Source: a bacterium
Lineage (GTDB): Bacteria; UBP14; UBA6098
Direction of reading: 5' to 3'
NCBI GenBank assembly: GCA_023145965.1
Contig: JAGLDC010000109.1
Coordinates: forward strand, 1-44,816
DNA: 44,816 nt
A program made the translations under genes and the position numbers. Positions within the stretch are counted from its first letter, which is position 1; each line of letters begins with the position of its first letter. The notes beneath the pieces are model-generated. The model was not told where the DNA came from, did not search any database, and worked only from the letters and a program-made list of their open reading frames with translations. This document shows, piece by piece, positions 26,000 through 34,050 of the stretch.

Positions 26000-26641
26000 A
26001 TGAAAGAATCAATTACGACAGTCTATCTTGTGAGACATGGAGAAACTGTTTCTAATGTCGAAGGTAGATTCCGGGGAAGAGTTGAGATTCCTTTGAACAG
26101 CGATGGAATTCATCAGGCCCATGAACTAGCCGATTCTCTATGCAATATTCCTTTTTCTGCGATATATTCTAGCCCGCTTCCGAGGGCAATGCAAACCGCT
26201 GAACCAATAGCTCTGAGTAGATGCACAGATATTATTCCACATCCAAAATTCAATAATATCGACCTAGGAGATTGGACGAATAGACTAAAATCGGATATAA
26301 TGGCAGAATACTCCGAGCTTTGGGAAACATGGATAACGACCCCGGAACACATGCAGATCCCAAATGCTGAGACTATCGAACAGGTGAGAATGCGTTCATT
26401 TGATGCTATAAAGCGGCTTGTTGACACTCATTCAGGCGAGCGCTTCGCGGTAGTAACCCACCGAGCTGTCTTAAAACCACTCATCGCCGCGCTTTTAAAT
26501 ATTCCTGAACCATATTTCTGGAAACTCCATCTGGATACGGCAAGTTATTCTATTTTTAGATATTCAAGAATTAGGGGCTGGACGTTAATCAACTTTAACC
26601 TTACACATCACCTTTCAAACTGTAGCGAAGAGGTTTTTTAG
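26000..26641 (+). CDS. Histidine phosphatase superfamily protein (phosphoglycerate-mutase-like)
   Basis: 213 residues. The catalytic motif LVRHGET (residues 10-16) gives the phospho-accepting His13. The conserved R and E positions (SSPLPRAMQTAEPIA) and the second His in VTHRAVLKPLIAALL complete the active site. This family includes cofactor-dependent phosphoglycerate mutases, CobC-like alpha-ribazole phosphatases and broad phosphatases; the size and the YLVRHGETVSN opening fit the CobC/PhoE group. The substrate is not evident. The ATG is 8 nt after the preceding stop codon, with no strong binding site. It is cytoplasmic and cotranscribed with the toroid gene. Confidence 0.85.
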   Translation: MKESITTVYLVRHGETVSNVEGRFRGRVEIPLNSDGIHQAHELADSLCNIPFSAIYSSPLPRAMQTAEPIALSRCTDIIPHPKFNNIDLGDWTNRLKSDIMAEYSELWETWITTPEHMQIPNAETIEQVRMRSFDAIKRLVDTHSGERFAVVTHRAVLKPLIAALLNIPEPYFWKLHLDTASYSIFRYSRIRGWTLINFNLTHHLSNCSEEVF

Positions 26642-26665
26642 GTTATTAAAGGCAAGCGAGCGAAT

Positions 26666-27703
26666 ATGCGTATTATATTAATGGCTTTCGCTATATTAAT
26701 CTTATCCTGCTCACCTAAGCCTTCATTTGAGGTGGCAAAAACGCTATTCGAAGAAATAGTCGAGGCAGATTCCACCCATGCTGAAAAGGTTATTTGCAAT
26801 AATTGGGTAGCATTCGATGTTCTCGGGAAAGCCTTCGAGAAAGATTCGAGACCTTCCGAATACTACGGTTTATTTACAACTTTCTTTATGGCTTCGACCA
26901 ACCGTTCTCTCTCCGAGGCCAATAATATTAACATTTCTGTTGCTCTGGAATACATGGGCAATTTAATCGCCTCGACTCGACCGGGGGGTATTGTTGTAGT
27001 CTCGGGCGATGAAAACTACTACCTTGCTCGTTTCATTCAGGAAATCGATAAGAGGGGAACAGATATAGCTGTCATAAATCTGGATTATCTTGGCAACCGG
27101 GAATATCAAAAGTATATCAAGAAACATCATGGAATAATTCTTTCTCGGGAGTTAATTGAGAGGATATCGAAGACACACCATAAAAAGCTGCTGCACGAAA
27201 TTGCGGTAAAATGGCTAATAGAAGAAAGTGGACGCAGTGTTTTTTTGGGGATGGAATTCCCTATTTTACCTTTTAGTGAAAGTTATCTTGTTGGACCGGG
27301 CAGGCTTTATTCGAGTGAATTAACTCCGAAAACCCATAAGGAGTTTTTATTATCTCTTTTCGCGGAAGGTTATTCTTTTAAGCAAGCCAACAAGAATTGG
27401 GATAAGCTCTCATCCTGGACGCAAAGCATGATTCGGACATATAGCGATGGATTAAACCATACAGCTATTAGTTGGTTTGAGATGGGTGATACGGTTTCCG
27501 CCGAATCCCTTTCTGTAATTGCATTTGAGCGCCTCGAATATGATTGGCAACCTGTAAAATTATATTTTGTATTACATGGGAATTTAGGCATGGAAGAACT
27601 GAATATGCTTATCATGAGGGTAGAGCGGTATTTATCGGTTTATCCGGATGATCGAAGAGCTGTTTCTGTTCTGGCGGATTTAAAAACACAAACGAAACGG
27701 TAG
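26666..27703 (+). CDS. Lipoprotein with a segment resembling the soluble end of DUF2723 proteins
   Basis: 345 residues. A lipoprotein signal ends in ILILSC (Cys15). Around residues 110-150 the sequence (VVVSGDENYYLARFIQEID, then GTDIAVINLDYL) follows the pattern [25 protein letters not shown] known from the C-terminal soluble region of DUF2723 membrane proteins, but without the membrane half. The remainder is helical and may include TPR-like repeats at the end (ERYLSVYPDDRRAVSVLADL). It should be anchored to a membrane on the extracytoplasmic side. The start lies 24 nt after the phosphatase stop; the next gene begins 3 nt after its own stop. The function is unknown. Confidence 0.7.
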   Translation: MRIILMAFAILILSCSPKPSFEVAKTLFEEIVEADSTHAEKVICNNWVAFDVLGKAFEKDSRPSEYYGLFTTFFMASTNRSLSEANNINISVALEYMGNLIASTRPGGIVVVSGDENYYLARFIQEIDKRGTDIAVINLDYLGNREYQKYIKKHHGIILSRELIERISKTHHKKLLHEIAVKWLIEESGRSVFLGMEFPILPFSESYLVGPGRLYSSELTPKTHKEFLLSLFAEGYSFKQANKNWDKLSSWTQSMIRTYSDGLNHTAISWFEMGDTVSAESLSVIAFERLEYDWQPVKLYFVLHGNLGMEELNMLIMRVERYLSVYPDDRRAVSVLADLKTQTKR

Positions 27704-27706
27704 AAT

Positions 27707-30700
27707 ATGGGAGATGAAAAAATAGGGGTTTCCGGCAACGAATTTATGCAGGCCTATTCTGCGGTTTTAAATTCGCGTTTTGTTGGAAGAGAGAGAATCA
27801 CATCGCGCTTCAATGAAATACTCGATTATCCCCGCACAGGTAAACCGATGCCTACCGTTATCCTCCGTGGACAAAGCGGTTCGGGAAAAAGCTGGCTATC
27901 CTGCCGTTTTGCACAGGAGATAGCAGAACGCAGAATTCCATTGGTTGTGCTCGATGGTCGCTATCAGGTTGCACGACTTCCCGGGGGTTTCGAGTTCATT
28001 TCGCGGGAGTTAGATAATCGCTATGAAATAAAGACCCCGAGATTCAAGAAAATTTATGGGATTTATGCTCGACGCTTCCTGGGTATAGATTCTCCAGATA
28101 AACCTAAAGAGGTTAGTTTATTTAAGGACATTTTAAGGTCTTTTATAAAGGACCACGACGAGGATTCGCCAATACCAAAAGCTATCCGCAAGCTTCATGG
28201 AGAGGATTGGGAGAGGGTTTTGCCATCAAAACCTGTTTATGAGCATCTTAATTGTCTTGCATTGGCTCTTTCTGAGGATATTGAATCCTCTACACAAAGG
28301 AAAAAATATCCTTTTGTGGCTTTGCTTATAGATAATTGGAATGATAAATGGAATCGATTTGCGCCGCACTGGTTTAGTCTTCTCAACTCATCGAGTCGTC
28401 TTTTAACGGTTGTTTGCACTTCGAGTAATTTTGTTTTTAAAGATTCGGTCGAGTTGCCAGTTCCTTTTTTCGATGAAGCCGAAGCGAGGTCTTCGCTGAG
28501 GAGAAGGGGAATTGAAGCAAATCACGCAGTCGCGTCGATTATTTCTGAAAGCGGCGGAAATCCTGCTATCATCTCTCTAGCAGCCTCTTTAGCCGAATTG
28601 ATTTCGCGTTCTGGTGATATAATCAGAGGCGACACTTTTGCATGCCAAGAAAAGGTAGCCTATTCCGACCAATTAATCACAAGCATTCTAGAGAAACTTC
28701 GGGAAAGCGAAAAAGAGGCTCTTTATTCTGCTATAAATGCCTCCGGTCTCGATATTTACAAGCTTGGAGAGTTATTCCCGGAGTATCCCGATTTGCAAGA
28801 AGGTTTGATATCGACTTTCGGAATTTTCCCTTTTGAGCCGATATTCTATGAGAATTCCCCGATTTACATTCATGAAAATTTCAATAATAAAATCAGCTTT
28901 CAGAGGGATTTACAGCATATGCCGGGGAAACAGGGGATCAAGCTTAGGTGCGAGAATCTCGTTTTAACGCCCGACAATGAGGCCTTCGAGGCGCTCGCAA
29001 CCCATATCGAAACCGACATCGAACCTTATGCGGCTTTATCGAATGCTATCGAGAAAATAATTCATTATTCTCAGACCGGCCAGATTGGTCTTGCGGAGGA
29101 TATATGGCGTTCAGTGGAGCCTAAAGAACATGAGCGCTCATTAATGGCTATTCATCGAGGTGTCGGCGATTCTCTTCTTGAAAAAATCCTCTCGCCATCA
29201 GCGCGGGCGACTTATTATGATAGGATCGAATGCAAATTACCGGAAGAGGAGGGTAGGCGTCGGCTTGGTTATGCCCGTGCTCTTTTCGATAAGGGTAAAA
29301 TAGACTCGGCCTTGGATGAACTTCATGACACAGTAACGCTACTTTCTTCTGCTATAACCGAGAGTTCGGGATTGGAGCCATCTTTGTGGTTTGTTCGTGG
29401 GGAGATATTAGCATTTGCCTCGAAGCTTCTTTTTCCTGCAGGTGGATACAGAGATTCGCTTTCCGCTGCGACAAAAGCTGCCGAATCATTAAAGCGCGCG
29501 CGTGATGGGGGCCTCGATTGCGCTGGTCTCGTGTCATTGAAGATTTCCGATGCTTTGATCTCGGCATCGCAGGCCTGTAAGGCATTGAATGAAACGAAAA
29601 CCGCATTAACTTGGTTAGAAAGAGCGCGAGAAAATATTTCTCACGCTGCAGAAACCAGAAACCTTCAATTACCAGATGTAACCATTCTTTCAGCACGGAC
29701 TCTAGAGATGAAAGGCCAAATTTTTGTTCAGCGCGAGAGTTACGATTCTGCCGAGGAGTTTTTTGAGGCGTCAATTTCCGAAGTTGAAAACCTTGCTGGA
29801 AGATTCGATATTACCAATCCCAGCATTATTCTTTTTATTGCCGGAATATATTCTTCTCTTGCCGATTTGATGTATCGCTCTGGTTCAGAAGAATCGGCAT
29901 TTGAATTTATAAATAAAGCTATAGCGAATTATGATAAATATGAAGATGCCATTGGAGGGCATGATTGCGACAGTCTTTTTGGCCTTGGCAAGATTATGCT
30001 CTTGAAAAGCGGGATACTCTCGACAGATAAATCGAGTGCAGCAATCTCTGCAGCTAGAGAGGCTGAGAGTTTTTTCAAACGCGCATGGATTGCTAATCCC
30101 AATAATACTTCGGCATTCGGGAGGATAGATTCTCTTTTAACTATCGCGGAGCTTTTATCGGAAGAGGATCGCCCGGATGATGTTTTGTATGAAGAAATAC
30201 AGAGGATTCTCGATGAGAAAACCTCTCTAGATGGCATTTCCGTTCCCATTTTAGAACGCAAGATAAGGCTTTTTCGTGCTAAGGGGACATCGCTTTTCCG
30301 CAAATACAAATATTCTCAAGGGGCAAGATATTTTTCAGGGGCTATAAATCTTTATGGCGAACTCAATCATTTGGCACCAGACATCCCATTTGCTGGCGAG
30401 GTTGCGGAAATGCAGATGGCGCTTTCCGTGGCACTCCGCAAAAGCGGAGAGCCTTCAGAGGCATTTGTTTGTCTTCAGCGAGCTGAAGAGGCCTTCGAGT
30501 TTGCCGCCAACCGCCAAACTCAGGAAGGTCTTAAACGAATACTCCATTCCTCTATAGGTATTTATAATGAGCTAGCTTCTATCGGCAAAGATGAAGAGGC
30601 TTTTGAGATAGCTCTGTTTATTCTCGAACTCTCATCACGCGTTGGTGGCCCAGAGGTTCTCGAGGTTGGGCACGAGCTTCTAATATATTGGGAATCACAA

Positions 30701-30775
30701 GAGTTAACCTCCCGCGAAAAAAGACGGCTCGAAGAATCAGCGACAACTCTCCGAGAACTTTGGGGGGAATCCTAA
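27707..30775 (+). CDS. Large P-loop ATPase with C-terminal TPR repeats (STAND-like)
   Basis: 1022 residues. The N-terminal 'FVGRERITSRFNEIL' (25-39) and Walker A GQSGSGKSW (55-63) are typical of AAA_16/ORC-like and STAND ATPases. A Walker B-like hydrophobic strand FVALLIDNW lies near residue 205. Residues about 430-1010 are helical and rich in TPR-type repeats (ARALFDKGKIDSALDELHD, ESYDSAEEFFEASISE, ALRKSGEPSEAFVCLQRAEE). The design suggests a cytoplasmic signal-sensing scaffold that changes state on ATP binding; the ligand and output are unknown. There is no effector domain at either end, which argues against a classical defence STAND. It is the last gene of the operon; no strong terminator follows. 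Confidence 0.8.
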   Translation: MGDEKIGVSGNEFMQAYSAVLNSRFVGRERITSRFNEILDYPRTGKPMPTVILRGQSGSGKSWLSCRFAQEIAERRIPLVVLDGRYQVARLPGGFEFISRELDNRYEIKTPRFKKIYGIYARRFLGIDSPDKPKEVSLFKDILRSFIKDHDEDSPIPKAIRKLHGEDWERVLPSKPVYEHLNCLALALSEDIESSTQRKKYPFVALLIDNWNDKWNRFAPHWFSLLNSSSRLLTVVCTSSNFVFKDSVELPVPFFDEAEARSSLRRRGIEANHAVASIISESGGNPAIISLAASLAELISRSGDIIRGDTFACQEKVAYSDQLITSILEKLRESEKEALYSAINASGLDIYKLGELFPEYPDLQEGLISTFGIFPFEPIFYENSPIYIHENFNNKISFQRDLQHMPGKQGIKLRCENLVLTPDNEAFEALATHIETDIEPYAALSNAIEKIIHYSQTGQIGLAEDIWRSVEPKEHERSLMAIHRGVGDSLLEKILSPSARATYYDRIECKLPEEEGRRRLGYARALFDKGKIDSALDELHDTVTLLSSAITESSGLEPSLWFVRGEILAFASKLLFPAGGYRDSLSAATKAAESLKRARDGGLDCAGLVSLKISDALISASQACKALNETKTALTWLERARENISHAAETRNLQLPDVTILSARTLEMKGQIFVQRESYDSAEEFFEASISEVENLAGRFDITNPSIILFIAGIYSSLADLMYRSGSEESAFEFINKAIANYDKYEDAIGGHDCDSLFGLGKIMLLKSGILSTDKSSAAISAAREAESFFKRAWIANPNNTSAFGRIDSLLTIAELLSEEDRPDDVLYEEIQRILDEKTSLDGISVPILERKIRLFRAKGTSLFRKYKYSQGARYFSGAINLYGELNHLAPDIPFAGEVAEMQMALSVALRKSGEPSEAFVCLQRAEEAFEFAANRQTQEGLKRILHSSIGIYNELASIGKDEEAFEIALFILELSSRVGGPEVLEVGHELLIYWESQELTSREKRRLEESATTLRELWGES

Positions 30776-30886
30776 CCACAATATTGACCCCTTGGCTTGT
30801 CTCAAAATAACTGAGCCTAAAGCTAAAATGCTAATCCTATAATTTATCCGAATACCAAGCACAATTCAAATTAAATGCAGGCTAAT

Positions 30887-30900
30887 GGGGGGCGCCCCCC
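30887..30900. repeat. 14-bp GC palindrome (element G)
   Basis: GGGGGGC followed by GCCCCCC is a perfect palindrome in the convergent gap 30776-30918. Its inner GGGGGCGCC is identical to the left arm of element C. It could be a collapsed copy, with arms but no interior, or a bidirectional transcription block. Confidence 0.45.
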
Positions 30901-30918
30901 TGAGAGAAACCAAAAATA

Positions 30919-31989
30919 TTATATCATGCGATATTTGAAATAAGCGGCGCAAGCACCTTCAGAAGAAACCATACACGGGCCAAGAGGCTTTGTCGGGGTG
31001 CATTTCAAGCCAAATTGTGGACATTCGGGGGGGATAATTTTTCCGAGAATAACCTCTCCACATCGACATCGTGGATCGGGTTTAATATCGAAATGTGGAA
31101 TAGTAAATCTGTTTGACGCATTGAATTCAGAGAATTTATCCTTAAATGCTAATCCGCTATCAGGAAGAGAGCCTATCCCTCGCCATTCTGCGTCGGCGGT
31201 TCTAAAGACTTTGTTTACTATAGCTTTGGCTTTTGGGTTACCTTCAGCCTTGACCGCCCTCGAATATGAATTTTCCAAATTAGCCGAACCGGAAATAGCC
31301 ATCTTCGTGAGGCGAAGGATAGTATCGGCCACATCTTCGGGTTCAAATCCAGCAATTACGCAGGGCAAATTATAATCATCTGAAATAAATATATAAGGTT
31401 CTTCTCCAATTATTGCTGAAACATGTCCCGGAAGAATAAAACCGTCAATCGCTATATCTGGTTGTTCACACAAGAATTTCAATGCCGGTGTAACTGTCTT
31501 CATCATTGGAAGTATCGAGAAGTTGTGGATATTTTGTTCGCGCGCAAGAATAGCTGAAGCAGCGATAGTCGGCGATGTAGTTTCGAAACCTACTCCGAGG
31601 AAAACTATTTGGGAATCCTCGTTTTGCTTTGCAATTTCTAAGGCATCGACCGGTGAAAAGACAACTTCCGTGCGTCCACCCTCAGAGTTTATATCCTGAA
31701 GACTAACGCCATTAGATGGGACGCGCAACATATCGCCAAATGTTGTTATAATCACATTATTTAGACCTGCGAGATAGAGCGCTCGTGCGATATCTGATTC
31801 TGAAGTCACACATACAGGACAACCGGGGCCTGAAATCAACCTGATTTTATTCCCAAGAAGTGAGCGAATCCCCATCCGAGCGATTGCCATAGTGTGTGTT
31901 CCGCAAACCTCCATAAAACTGAGCCGCCGCTCCTTTGGAATTGATTCGAGGCATTGTTTCAGAGAGGTATGTATGGTATCCTTGTTCAA
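30919..31989 (-). CDS. hypD: Hydrogenase maturation protein HypD
   Basis: 356 residues, family length. HypD with HypC builds the Fe(CN)2CO centre of [NiFe]-hydrogenases in the cytoplasm. Conserved motifs are present: FMEVCGTHTMAI (Cys29) and GPGCPVCVT (Cys57, Cys60), plus the C-terminal [4Fe-4S] cysteines (CRCGEVILGKI, ECPQFGLKC, PLGPCMVSSEGACAAY). The start is TTG, directly after the TAA of the upstream methyltransferase gene, with GGAG about 6 nt before it. No hypC, hypE or hydrogenase gene lies in the window, so the rest of the pathway must be elsewhere. Confidence 0.95.
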   Translation of the reverse strand: MNKDTIHTSLKQCLESIPKERRLSFMEVCGTHTMAIARMGIRSLLGNKIRLISGPGCPVCVTSESDIARALYLAGLNNVIITTFGDMLRVPSNGVSLQDINSEGGRTEVVFSPVDALEIAKQNEDSQIVFLGVGFETTSPTIAASAILAREQNIHNFSILPMMKTVTPALKFLCEQPDIAIDGFILPGHVSAIIGEEPYIFISDDYNLPCVIAGFEPEDVADTILRLTKMAISGSANLENSYSRAVKAEGNPKAKAIVNKVFRTADAEWRGIGSLPDSGLAFKDKFSEFNASNRFTIPHFDIKPDPRCRCGEVILGKIIPPECPQFGLKCTPTKPLGPCMVSSEGACAAYFKYRMI

Positions 31990-32772
31990 TTAGACTCCGG
32001 CCTTTTTCCCGATAACTCCCACGGAGAGTCCTGTATAAGCAAAAGGTCGAACATACTTGAGCTTGTTACGGATGCCCTTACGAATTTGATAGAGTCCAGG
32101 GATTTTTAAAGGTATCAGCGGAAGATGTATGCCTATCTTCCAGAGCGCTTCGCGCGTTGTGCGGTAGAATAAGCTGGGATACATCCATTCAGCGTAAAAA
32201 TCTACAGGCTTGTAACCATATTTTATAAGTTTCTTCTCAACCTGTATCAAGGAAAACTCTTTCTCCCAACCCGCAAACCATTTTCCCAAAGCTATTAAAA
32301 TGTGTTTTATTACAGTATATACATGCCACCTCTGGGGAACATCCACTATAACATAACCATCTGTTTTGGTGACACGGGCGTTCTCGGCTATGATTCCCTC
32401 TTCCTCTCGAAAATGCTCGATAAGGCCCTGATGAAAAACCAGGTCGAATGTGCTATCAGCGAAAGGAAGGGCAAAGGCATCACCGCCAATTGGTATAGTC
32501 TTGTGTTCGAGAGCAGCATTTTGCTTATCGATAAGTTTGAGCGATGCAGAAGAATAATCGAGTGTATAGACCTCTGCTCCCAGTGCGGCGAGATCGAAAC
32601 TGTCGCGCGCAGAACCTGCGCCGACCTCGAGTATTCTCTTTCCAGATAGATCGTCGCCCCATATCCTTTTAACGGCAACGAGTATTCTACCGGAATTATC
32701 GTAAAGTTTTTTTATATCGCGCTTTTTCCACAGTTTATCCCAATGTTCTCTGTCTGATGTTCTTTGCATCAT
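31990..32772 (-). CDS. Class I SAM-dependent methyltransferase
   Basis: 260 residues. The SAM-binding motif I is RILEVGAGSARDSF (about 46-59), followed by the acidic end of strand 2 (VYTLDYSS), GGDAFALPF and the DLVFHQGLIEHF post-motif typical of methyltransferase type 11 proteins. The C-terminal third (about 165-255) is hydrophobic and basic and may lie on the membrane (IKHILIALGKWFAGWEKEF). The substrate is unknown. Two ATGs stand at the start. Its stop codon touches the TTG start of hypD, so the two are coupled. A direct link to hydrogenase maturation is not established. Confidence 0.8.
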   Translation of the reverse strand: MMQRTSDREHWDKLWKKRDIKKLYDNSGRILVAVKRIWGDDLSGKRILEVGAGSARDSFDLAALGAEVYTLDYSSASLKLIDKQNAALEHKTIPIGGDAFALPFADSTFDLVFHQGLIEHFREEEGIIAENARVTKTDGYVIVDVPQRWHVYTVIKHILIALGKWFAGWEKEFSLIQVEKKLIKYGYKPVDFYAEWMYPSLFYRTTREALWKIGIHLPLIPLKIPGLYQIRKGIRNKLKYVRPFAYTGLSVGVIGKKAGV

Positions 32773-32854
32773 TCGTCTTTCTATTAGAATTTTTTTTATA
32801 ATTTATTGATAACGCCAATAGTAGCAAGTCCATTTTTTATGAAACTCCGTAAAG

Positions 32855-33709
32855 TTACATTTTAGAGAGTTTTTTTACAATGGCATTTGTGTGTTCTGGA
32901 GTGCTTCCGCAGCACGAACCAATTATATTTGCTCCAACTCGCTCGAGTTCAACCGCTATATCGGCCATTTCTTCTGGTTCGAGATGCCATATAGGTTTGC
33001 CATCCACTATCGAGGGTAATCCCGCGCTCGGTTCAGCACAGATAACACCACCCCATTCAGCCCGCATAGCGGCGATTATATCTATCATATCTGATGGAGC
33101 ACGACCGCAGTTACTACCGATTCCAAAGGGCTTTATTAGCCCGAGTTTAATCGCTGCTTCACGAGAGATAATATCTTTCGATCCTCCGCTATCATTGGCA
33201 ATTGATACCTGCACTATTATCGGCAGTTTGGTTATTTCTTTCGCTGCTATCAGTGCTATCTTCGCCTCTTCAATATCGGTCATAGTCTCGATTATTATTA
33301 GGTCGGCACCACCTTCTTCGAGAGCCTGTGCCTGTTCAGCAAAAACGGAATGTAGCTCTTTCGATTCTAAATCGCGTTTTGAAAGAACCGGACCGATAGA
33401 ACCCGCGACAAGGCCATCGCCAGCAGATTTAGCAAGACTAATCGCTATTTTGCATAATTCGTAAACTCTATTTTCCAGACCAAATGTAGCGAGATTTACT
33501 CGCGATGCACCGAATGTATTTGCTGTTAGAATATCTGCCCCAGCAAGGCGATAATCTCGATGTATTCTCGCGAGAGCTTCCGGCTTCTCGAGCATGAAAG
33601 CCTCAGGGGACTGGCCGTTTCCTAAACCATATTCCATAAGCATGGTCGCTATGGCACCATCGGCGATAATAGTTCTTTCAAAGGCTATTGATTGAATTTC
33701 CCCCATCAT
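32855..33709 (-). CDS. Homocysteine S-methyltransferase domain protein
   Basis: 284 residues, matching the zinc-dependent homocysteine-binding domain of BHMT and of MetH. The zinc cysteines are present: GSNCG (Cys201) and GSCCGS (Cys266, Cys267). ILTANTFGASR (60-70) and GPVLSKRDL are family stretches. It moves a methyl group to homocysteine or a related thiol; the donor (methylcobalamin, betaine or S-methylmethionine) cannot be told. No cobalamin-binding domain is attached. The gene lacks a ribosome binding site, and its -10 box lies 6 nt before the first ATG, so a leaderless mRNA is predicted. A second ATG follows at once. Confidence 0.9.
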   Translation of the reverse strand: MMGEIQSIAFERTIIADGAIATMLMEYGLGNGQSPEAFMLEKPEALARIHRDYRLAGADILTANTFGASRVNLATFGLENRVYELCKIAISLAKSAGDGLVAGSIGPVLSKRDLESKELHSVFAEQAQALEEGGADLIIIETMTDIEEAKIALIAAKEITKLPIIVQVSIANDSGGSKDIISREAAIKLGLIKPFGIGSNCGRAPSDMIDIIAAMRAEWGGVICAEPSAGLPSIVDGKPIWHLEPEEMADIAVELERVGANIIGSCCGSTPEHTNAIVKKLSKM

Positions 33710-33715
33710 TTATAT

Positions 33716-33744
33716 AGTATAAGCAGCTTATTTAATTCAGTCAA
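33716..33744 (-). promoter_or_regulatory. Promoter giving a leaderless homocysteine methyltransferase mRNA
   Basis: On the minus strand there is TTGACT (33739-33744), 17 nt, and TATACT (33716-33721). Six bases separate the -10 from the ATG at 33709, which puts the expected start on the A of ATG. Confidence 0.7.
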
Positions 33745-33777
33745 GATTTCAAACATATATCCAGCTGAAAGTGTTCA

Positions 33778-33932
33778 GGGGGCGCCAAATTTCTTAGCCC
33801 CAAGAAAAGTTAGCTTTCCTTGGGGCTGAGAAATCAGCGTAAGGCCGAAGTTAAATATATAGCAAAAAACCTCGATTATCTACCGCCCTTCCGCTCACCT
33901 TCGCGCTGACCATCGCGAAGGCCGGTGCCCCC
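33778..33932. repeat. Mosaic multi-hairpin intergenic element C
   Basis: Terminal arms GGGGGCGCC (33778-33786) and GGTGCCCCC (33924-33932) pair over 9 bp with one G-T. Inside, 33789-33834 forms a hairpin with 16 continuous pairs (one G-T), extended after one mismatch by four more. CCTTCGCG / CGCGAAGG (33898-33905, 33914-33921) forms a second. It shares CCAAATTTCT (33785-33794) with E and the arm GGGGGCGCC with G. It lies between two divergent promoters and fills most of the gap 33745-33983. Confidence 0.55.
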
Positions 33933-33983
33933 GTGATATTATTTTTCTGATTGCCATACGTTTATGGTTTGGATAAATATAGA

Positions 33984-34012
33984 TTGACTATTTTATTAAA
34001 TTACACTAATTT
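33984..34012 (+). promoter_or_regulatory. Promoter of the pilB-like / smpB operon
   Basis: TTGACT (33984-33989), 17 nt, and TAATTT (34007-34012), leaving a leader of about 32 nt that has no clear ribosome binding site. Confidence 0.5.
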
Positions 34013-34050
34013 ATTTAGATATTAGAAAGCAACCTTTAGAAACCACAACT

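Noticed and set aside
27707-30775. STAND-type antiviral defence gene
   Set aside because: No effector domain such as nuclease, TIR or protease is fused, and the neighbours are not defence genes.
32880-33464. A 194-codon open frame on the plus strand opposite the homocysteine methyltransferase gene
   Set aside because: The sequence is rich in low-complexity Ser/Ile/Ala typical of antisense frames; the minus-strand gene has all its zinc ligands.
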